Shown here piece by piece: positions 51,936-62,016 of a stretch of DNA of 64,000 nucleotides. The stretch is from assembly GCA_036365145.1 (NCBI GenBank), contig JAEOAD010000015.1, positions 5,573,501 to 5,637,500 on the forward strand, written 5' to 3'. The notes under the pieces are model-generated. The model was not told the DNA's origin. It saw nothing but the letters and a program-made list of their open reading frames with translations, and searched no databases. The position numbers and the translations under genes were made by a program. Each line of letters starts with the position of its first letter. The stretch's first letter is position 1. The stretch is from Orientallactaga sibirica. Lineage: Eukaryota; Chordata; Mammalia; Rodentia; Dipodidae.

Positions 51936-52208
51936 GTGGTATTACTTTGAGTGAGACACATCCCGAGGGCCTCGTCTTTTATTCTGTAAAATTGAAAGGT
52001 GGATGCCTAGATGATTTCACAGGCTATTAGACAAGGGAGATGTAAGATGATCTGCCCCCTTCATTTTACACATGAAAAGATCTGACTGACACGTCTGGCT
52101 CTGCAATTCCATGAGTTGCCTAAAATATCTGCCAGTCACAGATCTTTCCCCTCGAGGGGCCCCACACTTTCTTCTTTTCCACCTCCTTTTTCTTGGAGAG
52201 GAGGGTTG
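51936..52208. other. Upstream flank of the promoter
   Basis: No repeat or motif recognised; SINE-free. Confidence 0.4.
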
Positions 52209-52420
52209 TTTTTTTTTTTATTATTATTATTTTTATTTACTTGCAAGCAGAGAGAAATACAGACAGAAAGAGAGAATGAGCCTGCCGGAACCTCCATCTG
52301 CTCCATACGAACTCCAGATGCATGCATCACCTTGTGCATCTGACTTTACAAGGGTACTGGGGAATCGAACCCGGGTTGTTAGGCTTTGTTCCTTAACCGC
52401 TGGGTCATGTTTCCAAACTC
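52209..52420 (-). repeat. DIP SINE
   Basis: ATTTTTATTTACTTGCAAGC tail, ACTCCAGATGCATGCATCAC body, GGGTCATGTTTCCAAAC head (diverged). Confidence 0.9.
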
Positions 52421-52421
52421 C

Positions 52422-52611
52422 TTTTTTCTTTTCTTTTCTTTTCTTGTTTTTGTTTTTGTTTTTGTTTTTGTTTTTTTTTGATAGGGTATCACTCTAATCC
52501 AGGCTGATCTGGAACTCACTCTGTAGTTCCAGGCTGACCTTGAATTTACAGTGAACCTCCTATCTCTGCCTCCCAAATGCTGAGATTAAAGGCGTGTGCC
52601 ACCATGCCCGG
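52422..52611 (-). repeat. B1 SINE with TTTTC / GTTTTT head
   Basis: Pyrimidine-rich tail 52422-52478, GATAGGGTATCACTCTAATC to GCCACCATGCCCGGG. Confidence 0.9.
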
Positions 52612-53498
52612 GTTCCAGCTCCTTTTCTTAACCTATAATGGAAGTGCTACATTCAGAAGTAGTGTTCCTTGTCACCACCAGAGAAATCAAACGGTGGCGG
52701 TACAGCCTCTTAAGCTTAACATGAAGACTTTATCTGGAAAGCAACCCACATCCAAAGACTGGCACAGGCTCTCTGCCTGGCCGGAAGTGCTTGGTAAAGG
52801 GTGTGTCTGTCCTGTCCTTTCCTGCCTTATTCCCTTTAGTCTTCACCCGCTGTCTCCTGCTGTTTCTCTTAGTACACAAAAAGCAACCTCTGTAAAACCT
52901 TAAACCTTTCACACCCCTCTCCTGACTAAACCTGATGGCATTGACCAACCGACCTCCTGGCACCCTTGTGATACTGCAGGTGTCTTCTTATGCAGGCTTA
53001 AAACAGCTACTTGACCAAACCCTCCTTCGTTCTTATATTCATTCATTTAATATGTTCAAGCAGCTGCTTCTTGTCAAAGACCTACTGCTGGTACCCTAGT
53101 ACATTTCATTAACTCTTGACCTGCTTAGCATTACCTCTAGCAAACCTTCACAGTCAGTAATAGCTGGAAATGTTCAAGGATCTATATAGTCAGGCGATCA
53201 TCAGCTCAGTTTCCTCTGGAGCCTACTTGCCAGTCTAGTCCAATCCAGACTGCAAAATGCCTTGTTCTGGTGCTTACAAATGAGTCGCTTGTGTGCAATG
53301 GTCCTGCCTCCTCTGATTGCCAGATGCACTAGATAGTCCCTCTAACTGCTGGATTCCTCTGACTCCTCCTTGTAGAAATGCTTCAACCCCTTCCCTTTCT
53401 TCTGCAGTACTCTTCTTGCTCTATACCCCTTTTCTGGACTTCGTTTCACTAGCACTTTTCTTGGCAGTTCCTTTTATAAAGTCATAAAATGTTAGTGC
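52612..53498. other. Single-copy-looking sequence with no recognisable feature
   Basis: C/T-rich. The 108-codon ORF at 52577-52903 starts in the B1 and has no domain. Confidence 0.45.
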
Positions 53499-53655
53499 TG
53501 CCAAGCTTGGTGGCACATGTCTTTAATCCCAGCACTAGAGAGGCAGAGATAGGAGTATGAGGAGGCAGAGGCAGGAAGATCTTGTGAGTTCCAGACCAGC
53601 CTAGGGCTACAGAGGGAGCTCCAGGTTAGCCTGGGATAAAGTGAAACCCTATCTC

Positions 53656-53686
<31 letters not shown>
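53499..53686 (+). repeat. B1 SINE with internal repeat
   Basis: GCCAAGCTTGGTGGCACATG; GAGGCAGAGATAGGAG is followed by a second GAGGCAGAGGCAGGAAG, a short internal duplication. A tail 53657-53684. Confidence 0.87.
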
Positions 53687-53687
<1 letters not shown>

Positions 53688-53791
53688 TCCTCAAGACTTT
53701 AATTTTTCCCCTTCTCTCACGTTGATTCTGTTTATGTCCACAAATTCAATAGCTGCATAGTCTCTTTATTCCATGATTGTCCCCACCCTGC

Positions 53792-53928
53792 AGTCTAGGG
53801 TTTCACTCTAGCGCAGGATGACCTGGAATTCACTATGTAGTCTCAGGCTGGCCTCGAACTCATAGCGACCCTGTTACCTCTGCCTCCCAAGTGCTGGAAT
53901 TAAAGGCGTGCGCCACCATGCCCGGCTC
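53792..53928 (-). repeat. B1 SINE
   Basis: GTCTAGGGTTTCACTCTAGC to GCGCCACCATGCCCGGCTC. Confidence 0.9.
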
Positions 53929-53941
53929 CTTTAGCATTTCT

Positions 53942-53944
<3 letters not shown>

Positions 53945-54002
<58 letters not shown>

Positions 54003-54015
54003 CGCGCATATACGC
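53945..54015. repeat. (TG)n(CG)n alternating pyrimidine-purine tract
   Basis: 71 bases of unbroken alternation: (TG)n to 53994, then (CG)n to about 54006, then CATATACGC. Strong Z-DNA-forming type. Confidence 0.95.
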
Positions 54016-54039
54016 TAGAGGTTGACATGTGTATTTTAT

Positions 54040-54207
54040 TTATTTATTTATTTATTTTTGGTTTTTCAAGGTAGGGTCTCTCATTCTAGCTCAGGCTGAC
54101 CTAGAATTCACTATGTAGTCTCAGGGTGGCCTCAAACTCACAGCGATCCTCCTACCTCTGCCTCCCGGAGTGCTGGGATTAAAGGTGTGAGCCACCACGC
54201 CCGGCTC
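54040..54207 (-). repeat. B1 SINE
   Basis: (ATTT)n head, TTTTTCAAGGTAGGGTCTC to GCCACCACGCCCGGCTC. Flanks ATGTGTATT on both sides. Confidence 0.92.
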
Positions 54208-54239
54208 ATATGTGTATTGCAATAACTCTCTACTTTATT

Positions 54240-54440
54240 TGCTGAGGCAGGATCTCTCACTTGAACCCAGAGTTCACAGATTCAGTTAATCTAGATAGCC
54301 AGCTTGCCCCAAGGAGCCCCTTTCTCTGCCTCATTGTCTCTGTACTGGGATTACAAATAGTCTGCCATGGCCAGGGATCCAAACTCAGGTCCTCATGCTT
54401 ACACAGTAGGCCTTTTACCCACTGAGCTATCCCCCAGCTT
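54240..54440 (-). repeat. B3-like SINE, old
   Basis: GCTGAGGCAGGATCTCTCAC through GATCCAAACTCAGGTCCTC and TTTACCCACTGAGCTATCC, a reverse B3-type order. Confidence 0.65.
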
Positions 54441-54817
54441 TCCTTTGAAAATTTCCCCCTCCTTATAAGTCATAATCACGTCTCAAAGAAGTTCTGTCAC
54501 TCTCTTGTTCTCAAAATGGTTGTCTTTTCTCTGCTCATATTCAATTTCTCTCTGCCTCCATCTGCTTTTCTAAGGAGATCCACTTTCTTAAGTCCAGCTA
54601 AATCCTGCCATCTTCCAGGAATCTTAAATGTAAAGAGCAAGACTCATTAGTGAAATTTACTTCCTGAATACTTCAGTAGCCTCTCTAAAATTCATTTACT
54701 TTAACCATCTCAGTAAACATTTCTTTACTACCTTACTATTGCTCCAGCCAACAAGCAGAACTAACCCCAATGAAAAGAAAGTGACTTGAAAAGAAGCTTA
54801 AAAAATATATAACACTC
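54441..54817. other. Sequence with no recognisable feature
   Basis: C/T-rich; no family or exon recognised. Confidence 0.45.
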
Positions 54818-54978
54818 AGCCAGGCGTGGTGGCACATGCCTTTAATCCCAGCACTCGGGAGGCAGAGGTAGGAGGATCGCCATTAGTTCAAGGCCACCCT
54901 GAGACAACAGAGTGAATTCCAGGTCAGCCTGGGCTAGAGTGAGACCCTACCTCGAAAAAAAAATATATATATATATAT
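54818..54978 (+). repeat. B1 SINE with (TA)n tail
   Basis: AGCCAGGCGTGGTGGCACAT to CCCTACCTCGAAAAA; (TA)n 54963-54978. Confidence 0.92.
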
Positions 54979-55125
54979 GCAAGGCATGGTGGCACACGCC
55001 TTTGATCCCAGCACTTGGGAGGGAGACAGAGGTAGAATGATCACTTGTGAGTTTGAAGCTACCCAGGAACTACAGCATGAATTCCAGATCAACCTGAAGT
55101 AAAGTGAGACCGTGCCTTGGAAAAA

Positions 55126-55156
<31 letters not shown>
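54979..55156 (+). repeat. B1 SINE with (TA)n(CA)n tail
   Basis: GCAAGGCATGGTGGCACACG to CCGTGCCTTGGAAAAA; (TA)n then (CA)n 55129-55156. Confidence 0.9.
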
Positions 55157-55169
55157 ATATTTAACTTTT

Positions 55170-55317
55170 TTTGTGTGTGGTTTTTCGAAGTAGGGTCTCA
55201 TTCTAGCTCAGGCTGGAATTCACTATGTAGTCTCAGGGTGGCCTTGAACTCATGGCGATCCTCCTACCTCTGCCTCCCGAGTACTGGGATTAAAGGTGTG
55301 CGCCACCACACCCGGCT
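55170..55317 (-). repeat. B1 SINE with perfect 14-bp target duplication
   Basis: AATATTTAACTTTT lies at 55156-55169 and 55318-55331. The interior lacks the TGACC before TGGAATTC. Confidence 0.92.
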
Positions 55318-55411
55318 AATATTTAACTTTTATAGTCCAAATAGATCTGATCTTATCAGACCCTATTGACCCACATGTTATAATGATCCTTTGCTGGAAT
55401 AAAAATATACT

Positions 55412-55622
55412 GGGCTGGAGAGATGGCTTAGCGGTTAAGGCACTTGCCTGCAAAAGCCTAAGAACCCAGTTTTGATTCCCCGGTACCCATGTAAGCCAGA
55501 TGCATGAGGTGGCCCATGCATCTGGAGTTTGTTTGCAGTGGCTAGAGACCCTGGTGCACCTGTTCTCTCTCTCTCCCTATCTGCCCCACTCTCTCTCTCA
55601 AATAAATAAATAAAATAAAAAT
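55412..55622 (+). repeat. DIP SINE
   Basis: GGGCTGGAGAGATGGCTTAG with intact A-box GCGGTTAAGG; CTCAAATAAATAAATAAAA tail. Confidence 0.93.
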
Positions 55623-55740
55623 TATATATGTACTAGTTTATGACTAGCATCTATAAAATACCTATTGAATTTTTTCCAAAGCATAATATATTTCTAGTTC
55701 TATAAAACATATGGCAAGTATACATGAAAGCACTCTAGTT

Positions 55741-55966
55741 ATGGGGGTTGGGCGTATAGCTCAGTTGGAAGAGTGCTTGCCTTACATACACTAGGCCCTG
55801 GGTTCAATTCCTAAAACTAACTAAACTGGGCATGGTGGCACAGGCCTATAATCCTAGCACTCTGGCACTCACAAGGTGGAGGCAGAAAGATCATAAGTTC
55901 AAGATCATCTTCAGCGAGTAAGTTCAAGGATAGCCTATGATACATGAAACCCATCTTAAAAAAAAC
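55741..55966 (+). repeat. B4-type SINE (ID-B1 fusion)
   Basis: ID-like head GGGCGTATAGCTCAGTTGG with B box GGGTTCAATTCC, joined to a B1-like GGGCATGGTGGCACAGGCC. Flanked by AAAGCACTC (55727 and 55967). The tRNA-like head is not a tRNA gene: it lacks a foldable anticodon arm and continues into B1. Confidence 0.82.
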
Positions 55967-56045
55967 AAAAAGCACTCCATTACCTAAGGGCAAGAAGGAA
56001 CTGCCTTAATTTTGGCCATCTTTAAAAAAAAAAAGTTTTGTTTTC

Positions 56046-56281
56046 GGGCTGGAGAGATGGCTTAGCGGTTAAGGTGCCTGCCTCCTAAGCCTAAAAACGC
56101 CGGTTCCAATCTCCAACGGTTCCAATCTCCAGGTCCCACGTTTAGCCAGATGCAAAGGGTGCAATGCTGCACTTGACCACAAGGGGGCGAACTCAGCTGA
56201 GAGGCTGCTGGCACGCCCATCTCTGTCTTCCTCTCCCTCTCTCTCTGTCTCTCTCTGTGTCTCTCTCCAAAAAAAAAAAAA
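56046..56281 (+). repeat. DIP SINE, third subtype
   Basis: Body AAAACGCCGGTTCC, then a 15-base local duplication GGTTCCAATCTCC, then GGGTGCAATGCTGCACTTG and ACCACAAGGGGGCG, as in the copy at 28491. AAAAGTTTTGTTTTC flanks on the left with a near match at right. Confidence 0.88.
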
Positions 56282-56299
56282 AAAAAGTTTGTTTTCTTA

Positions 56300-56461
56300 A
56301 TTTTTTTTTATTTTTGTTGTTGTTGTTATTTTGAGGTAGGGTCTCTCACTCTAGCCCAGGCTGACCTGGAATTCACTCTGTAGTCCCAGATTTAAACTCA
56401 CAATAATCCTCCTACCTATGCCTCTGAGTGTTGGGATTAAAGATGTGTGCCACCAAGCCCT
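56300..56461 (-). repeat. B1 SINE
   Basis: (GTT)n head, ATTTTGAGGTAGGGTCTC to GTGCCACCAAGCCCTG. Confidence 0.9.
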
Positions 56462-56489
56462 GTTTAATCAGCTCTTTTTAAAGCATCAT

Positions 56490-56694
56490 TTAAAAACATA
56501 TTTTATTTACTTGAGAGAGAGGTAGATTGAGTATGGGTGCACTAGGGCCTCCTGCCACTAAAAAGGAACTCTAGACACATCCACCATTTTGTGCATCTGG
56601 CATTATATGGGTACTGGGGAATCCAGCCCGGGTCATCAGGCTTTCTGGTTTGGCAAGCAAGTGCCTTTTACCACTGAACCAGCTCTCAAGCCCT
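56490..56694 (-). repeat. DIP SINE
   Basis: TTTTATTTACTTGAGAGAG tail to CCAGCTCTCAAGCCC head. Confidence 0.88.
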
Positions 56695-56779
56695 CAGTTC
56701 TTTTAATTTTAATCAATTTTACATTCAACATTAATTTGTACATTGGCTTGAAGTACAGATGTTAAGAAGACTAGGTTTA

Positions 56780-56923
56780 GAGCTGGAGGTGGCTCATACC
56801 CATAATCTAGCAGGAAGTAGGTTGAGATGAGAGGATTGCCCCAAGTTAAAGGTCAGCCTGGGCCACATGGAAAATTTTAGGTATCTGGGTTATAGTATGG
56901 GCTACTATCTCAAAAACAAACCA
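56780..56923 (+). repeat. Old diverged B1 SINE
   Basis: GAGCTGGAGGTGGCTCATAC to TACTATCTCAAAAACAAACC. Confidence 0.65.
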
Positions 56924-56924
56924 T

Positions 56925-57092
56925 AGCCAGGCATGGTGGCGCACACCTTTAATCCCAGCACTCTGGAGGCAGAAGTAGGAGGATCACCATGAGTTCAAGG
57001 ACACCCTGAGAATACAGAGTGAATTCCAGGTTAGCCTGGGCTAGAGCAAGACCCTACCTTGAAAACCCCCCCCCAAAAAAAAAAAAAAAAAC
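56925..57092 (+). repeat. B1 SINE
   Basis: AGCCAGGCATGGTGGCGCAC to CCTACCTTGAAAACCC; tail CCCCCCCC then A run. Confidence 0.92.
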
Positions 57093-57109
57093 AGAAGAAG
57101 AAGAGGATG

Positions 57110-57345
57110 AGGACGACAATAACTAGATTTGGAGTTAGACCTATTGTAGTCTCAGGTTGGCCTCAGACTCATAGCGATCCTCCTACCTCTGCTTGGGATT
57201 AAGGCCATGCACCACCATGCCCGGCAAGACCTCAGTTTTTGAAATGTCTCTGCCTCTTAGTAGTTTTGTAATCTTGGACAATCACTTCAGCACCTCCAAG
57301 CCTCAGTGCCCTCATCTATGAAATAGATGGCACTTGCTTCAAAAA
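57110..57345 (+). repeat. MIR SINE split by a truncated B1
   Basis: GATTTGGAGTTAGACC at 57128, and TTTGTAATCTTGGACAATCA, CAGCACCTCCAAGCCTCAGT and CTCATCTATGAAATAGATGG at 57265-57330 are MIR landmarks. The reverse B1 fragment between them is 57146-57226. Confidence 0.75.
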
Positions 57346-57357
57346 AAAAAAAAAAAA

Positions 57358-57711
57358 GCTTTATACAATGTTTGACATTTAGGATTGCCCGAGTGAACAT
57401 GAAGATTAGCTCAAACTCAGAAGGTAAAAATCTGCCTAGCTACTCATCAGGCTAGAATAATAGGCACAGATAAAGCCAGCTGCAAAGTTAACAGGATACA
57501 GTGTTTTCTAAGGACATACTGCAGCTGTATATGTCATATTAACTCTCTTCTTTGAGTGACTACTGCTTTCCTAGTCACTGAAAAATTTTATTCTCTAAAA
57601 TCGTAGATATCAGAAATTTTGGATGTTTGTGATTATAGCAGTAAGAAGGAAGCATCTCTCTCCTGGCTGGGATATCTAAGTCCTTTCTAGCAGTGATGCA
57701 ACCTCCATTTA
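57358..57711. other. Sequence with no recognisable feature
   Basis: AT-rich; nothing recognised. Confidence 0.45.
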
Positions 57712-57898
57712 TGTCATGGTTTACATTGATGGTCAATTTGACAGGACCTGAAATCAATTACTTAGATTAAGTTAGCCTCTAGGCATACCTGTGAGGGATT
57801 ATTTTGATTAGGTTAATTAAAGCGAGGCAATCCACCTTAACTGTGGGTAGCACCATTCCAAGGACCTGGATCCTGTACTATATAATAATGTGAACCAG

Positions 57899-58115
57899 GG
57901 GCTGGAGAAATGGCTTGGTGTTTAAGGCGCTTGCCTGCGAAGCTAAAGGACCCAGGTTCGATTCCCCAGAACCCACATAAACCAGCTGCACAAGGGGGCA
58001 CAAGCATCCAGAGTTCATTTGCAGCAGCTGGAGGCCCTGGTATGCCCATTCTCTCCCTCTCTCTCTCTCTCCCGCCTATTTCTCTCTCTCAAAGAAAAAT
58101 AAAATACTTTTTAAA
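57899..58115 (+). repeat. DIP SINE inside the MaLR LTR
   Basis: GGGGCTGGAGAAATGGCTTG head, B box GGTTCGATTCCCC. AATGTGAACCA and AATGTGAGCCA flank it. Confidence 0.92.
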
Positions 58116-58120
58116 AATGT

Positions 58121-58263
58121 GAGCCAGATATGGTGATGCACACCTTTAATCCCAGCACTCAGGAGGCCAACAAAGGATCACTGTGAGTTCAAGACCAGCC
58201 TGAGACTACAATAGTGAATTCCAAGTCAGTATGGGCTAGAGCGAGATCCTACCTTGAAAAAAA
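58121..58263 (+). repeat. B1 SINE inside the MaLR LTR
   Basis: GAGCCAGATATGGTGATGCAC to TCCTACCTTGAAAAAAAG. Confidence 0.9.
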
Positions 58264-58599
58264 GATGAGCTGGCTGAGAATGGTCATTCATCACACTCTG
58301 CCTCCTCACTGTGGACTGAATATGACCAGCTCCACTTCAAGCTCCTACCTCCATGGCTTTTCCACCATGATGAACTATAACCTGGAACTATAAGCTAAAA
58401 TAAACCCTTCCTCCTCTTAACTGATTTTTGTTGGGTGTTTTGTCCTAGCAACAAGAAGTAACTAATACAATGTCTAAACCAGGTACAGCACTTTAGATGA
58501 AGGATTCCAAATACATCTATCTTACAGACAAGGCAGGATGTTGACCCTTTTACTTACTGTCATGATTTACTTTTAGCCTATCAAAATTTTTCTTTATCT

Positions 58600-58775
58600 G
58601 GATGCTGGAGAGATTCTTCAATAGTTAAAGATACTTCCTTACAAAGCCCAATGACCTGGATTTGATTCCCTAGTACCCATGTAAAGTCGGATGCACAAAG
58701 TGGTGCATGCATTTGGAGCTCATTTGCAGGAAGCCTTAATGTGTCCATATTCACTCTCTGTCTGTCACTCTCAAA

Positions 58776-58820
<45 letters not shown>
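58600..58820 (+). repeat. DIP SINE with (AAAT)n tail
   Basis: GATGCTGGAGAGATTCTTC head; (AAAT)n 58774-58818. Confidence 0.88.
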
Positions 58821-58822
58821 AG

Positions 58823-58968
58823 GATTGGGTGTGGTGGTTCACACCTTTAATCCCAGCACTTGTGAGGCAGAGGTAGGTGGATCACCATGAGTTCAAGGCC
58901 AGCCTGGGACTACAAAGAAAGATCTGGCTCAGCCTGGTCTAGAATGAGACCCTACCTCAAAAAAACTT
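58823..58968 (+). repeat. B1 SINE
   Basis: GATTGGGTGTGGTGGTTCAC to CCTACCTCAAAAAAAC. Confidence 0.9.
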
Positions 58969-59206
58969 TTAAAAAGTTTCCCTTATTTAAACTGTATCAA
59001 AACTGTTCATGGTGCCTATCTTCCCTAGAGTGGTTAAGTAGGACTAAGTACTACATATCGTAGAGCCTCACTTGGTGTCTCATAAATTTATCAGCATTTT
59101 ATGCTGTTATGAATTATTAGTTAATAAAGTGAAAGGTTTTTGTACCCACATGAAACATTTTAGAATAAGTTCCTTAGAGTTTGCCTAAATTCTTACAGCA
59201 TTTTCT
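58969..59206. other. Sequence with no recognisable feature
   Basis: AT-rich; nothing recognised. Confidence 0.4.
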
Positions 59207-59207
59207 T

Positions 59208-59211
59208 TCCT

Positions 59212-59242
<31 letters not shown>

Positions 59243-59382
59243 TCAAGATAGGGTCTCACTCTAGCCCAGGCTGACCTAGAATTCACTATGTAGTTTCAGG
59301 GAGGCCTCAAACTTCCAGAGATCCTCCTATCTGTGTTACCCAAGTGCTAGGATTACAGGCATGTGTCACCACATCCAACTCT
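59208..59382 (-). repeat. B1 SINE
   Basis: T run, TTTTTCAAGATAGGGTCTC to TCACCACATCCAACTC. Confidence 0.9.
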
Positions 59383-59432
59383 TGTTTTTTTACATGTGAT
59401 TTGTAGAAATTATATTCTCTGTGACATTTTGG

Positions 59433-59433
59433 T

Positions 59434-59469
<36 letters not shown>
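59433..59469. repeat. Poly(T) run
   Basis: 37 consecutive T bases, not attached to a recognisable SINE body on either side. Confidence 0.9.
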
Positions 59470-59472
<3 letters not shown>

Positions 59473-59850
59473 ATTAAAAGCACACTGCAGTAAGTGCTTT
59501 CCTTGCACCATCCTGAAGTTATAGCATGTCTATGATTTTGAGTATTAATGGTGTGATACATAGGCATGCCTCCTTACATATGTAGCCTTCATTCAGACTT
59601 GCTATAGTGGCTGCAACTCAACTTTGAAGTTTGGATGCCAAAGCCAGTTGTACACGTAGGAGGACTGGTTTGGCAGAAGCCTATGTTGTGGGCTTTGGGA
59701 AATGCCAGATGCATCCCAACCTCCTGTAATTTCAACAACTGAGATTCAATCCTTTGGGCTTGTACTTTTTATCTTGGGATGATCCTTGAAACAAATCATT
59801 CCTTTCTTGTTATAGATACTGCAGAAGATTGAGAACAACTTAAATAAATG
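59470..59850. other. Sequence with no recognisable feature
   Basis: No repeat or exon recognised. Confidence 0.45.
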
Positions 59851-60010
59851 AAGACACCATTAATCCCAGCACCCAAGAGGCAGAGGTAGGAGGATCACTG
59901 TGAATTCAAGGCCACCTTGAGACTACATAGTGAATTTCAGGTCAGCCTGGGCTACAGTGAGACCCTACCTGGAAAAATCAAAATAAATAAGTAAATAAAT
60001 AAATACAGAC
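59851..60010 (+). repeat. 5'-truncated B1 SINE
   Basis: Starts CACCATTAATCCCAGCACCC and ends in an AAATAAGTAAAT tail. Confidence 0.87.
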
Positions 60011-60237
60011 AGGAATTACCTGTAGCTCACAACTGAGCACTACAGGTGATGTTTCAGTGTCTCCTTTATCTTTTCTGTACATGTAATTGAAAAGTTGATC
60101 TTCCTACAAAAGCTATTTTTTACTCACTTAAATAGTTTTACAGTAAAAGAAATCTGGTAAGTATTAAATTACAAGCATTACTCATTCAATAAACATTAAA
60201 TATATACTACATACAAGTAGTATTCTTGAGGTAAACA

Positions 60238-60708
60238 TTGAGGTAGGGTCTCATTCTGTTGGACCCTATGAGGCCCGGGTGTGAGGCCTAGTGGAACTTC
60301 CTGAGCCTGACTAGAGTTTGGCGACTTGTCTTTGGCCTACTTCCGCTTAGGAGTGACTCAGCAAGGCCTAAGCCAAAACTGCCTCCGCCCAGCTACTGCT
60401 GACGTGGTGAAATACTATTGGCCCTTACATCTTTCTCTCATCCTTTTTCCCACCCACTTTCTCAAAATATATAAACACCTTCCCATTACAATAAACCGAG
60501 TTCCTGCCTTGACAGACTCCTGGCTCAGTGTGGTTTTTTCTCCCCGGTGTTTTGGGGGGGGAGGGGTCTGAGCCGCCAACACCCGTCATCCCGCTCAGCC
60601 TCAAGAGGAGCCGCTGGCCCGGCTCTCTCTCTTCTGCTCTATCTGCCGGGGGAAGAGGAACCGGCATCATTCTAGCCCAGGCTGACCTGGAACTAACTCT
60701 GTAGTTCC
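60238..60708 (-). repeat. Truncated B1 SINE split by a solo LTR
   Basis: Left part TGAGGTAGGGTCTCATTC 60238-60256; right part TCATTCTAGCCCAGGCTGAC to TCTGTAGTTCCC 60667-60708. Confidence 0.87.
60257..60666 (+). mobile_element. Solo ERV LTR, class II (ERVK/IAP-like) by target-duplication length
   Basis: 410 bp, TGTTGGACCC to AACCGGCA. Perfect 6-bp target duplication TCATTC at 60251-60256 and 60667-60672. Inverted CCAAT (ATTGG) near 60416, TATATAAA at 60468-60475, AATAAA at 60490-60495, GT-rich stretch after it. CpGs are retained in the 3' part. No internal viral genes remain. Confidence 0.88.
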
Positions 60709-60717
60709 CATAAATAT

Positions 60718-60895
60718 TCTTTCTTTCTTACTTTCTTTCTTTTTTTTTTTTTTTTTTCGAGGTAGGGTCTCACTCTAGCTCAGGCTGACCCTGGTATTCA
60801 CTACATAGTGTCAGGGTGGCCTTGAATTCTCAGCAATTCTCCTACCTCTGCCTCCCAAGTGCTGGGATTAAAGGCATGCGCCCACATGCCCCACT
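60718..60895 (-). repeat. B1 SINE with CTTT-rich head
   Basis: (TTTC)n head, TTTCGAGGTAGGGTCTC to GCGCCCACATGCCCC. Confidence 0.9.
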
Positions 60896-60897
60896 TT

Positions 60898-61045
60898 TTA
60901 GGTTTTTTGAGGCAGGGTCTCGCTGTAGCTCAGACTGACCTGGAATTCACTATGTAGTCTCAGGGTGGCCTCGAATTCACGGCGATCCGCCTACCTCTGC
61001 CTCCCAAGTGCTGGGATTAAAGGTGTGCACCACCAGGCCTGGCCC
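60898..61045 (-). repeat. B1 SINE
   Basis: TTTTTTGAGGCAGGGTCTCG to GCACCACCAGGCCTGGCC. Confidence 0.92.
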
Positions 61046-61625
61046 AAATATTATTCTAAGTGTTAGAAGCAGTAGATCAAAAAGACTCTTATCTTTAATA
61101 GTTTACATAAGGGAAACGTTATAGAGCTAGCTCTGTCCTCCAAGCATAACAGTCATTACCATCTTCATCAGTGCAAGAGACTCTCAAGACTGGGACATTT
61201 CCTTATAGAACGAAGGGGTGGGAAGGTCTTCAGACCCTCACCTGAGGTCTCAGCTACTCCCTCCTGTACCTCCCCACCAGCTGTATGTCATTCTGCCCCA
61301 GCTGCACATGGGTGTCAGGAGGTGCTGGAGTATATAGAGGGTGGAAGGTTAACTGAAGCAGTGACTTCACTATGCAGCTATGGGGAAGTACCATCCATGC
61401 TAACGTGAGACTTTTTGGTGATGCAGCTGCTTTGGAATAATCCATTTTCCTATGAGTAACCTCCCCCATGCTCTATACATAAGCTCGATAAATGAATTGG
61501 TTTGTCAAGCTAGGCTTGAATGGAATCATCATTATTGGTGTGTCACTGATGCCCTGTGGGGGTGGGTGTTCACTTTTTCTCAGGGAAAATTCATGCAACA
61601 AGAAGAAATAGATAAAATGAATGAA
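61046..61625. other. Single-copy-looking sequence with no recognisable feature
   Basis: Mixed composition; ORFs of 71-77 codons in opposite directions have no recognisable domain. Confidence 0.45.
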
Positions 61626-61626
61626 C

Positions 61627-61845
61627 AATGGCTGGACAGATGGCTTAGCAGTTATGGTGCTTGCCAGCAAAGTCAAAGGACCTAGGTTTGATTTCCCAGG
61701 ACCCACTTAAAGCCAGATGCACAAGGTGGCACATGTATCTGAAGTTCGTTTGCAGAGGCTGGAGGCTCTGGTGCACCCATTCTCCCTCTCTTTTCTTTCT
61801 TGCGCTCTCTAAATTAATTAATTAATTAATTATTTTTTGAAATGA
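61627..61845 (+). repeat. DIP SINE
   Basis: AATGGCTGGACAGATGGCTT head; tail (AATT)n 61811-61831. Confidence 0.9.
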
Positions 61846-61866
61846 ATGAATAAGTAAATAGATGAG

Positions 61867-61981
61867 GAAATGTGTGTGCTGTGTGCGAGTGAAGGTTCAT
61901 GTAGGGACAGTGTACATGTGTGTCCATGCATGTGGAGGCCAGAGGACAACCTCAGGTATCATTTCTCAGGAACCATCCACT

Positions 61982-62016
<35 letters not shown>

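Larger units (their letters stand above)
57712..58470 (+). repeat. MaLR-type LTR split by a DIP and a B1
   Basis: LTR left part 57712-57898 (TGACAGGACCTGAAATCAAT, AGGCATACCTGTGAGGGATT), right part 58264-58470 (TGGACTGAATATGACCAGC, AAATAAACCC, GTTGGGTGTTTTGTCCTAGC). The order matches ORR1/MT-like LTRs. End near ACTAATACA. Confidence 0.75.

Noticed and set aside
55741..55815. tRNA-like sequence with A and B boxes
   Set aside because: It is the ID head of a B4-type SINE. The same applies to all DIP heads, so no tRNA gene is called.
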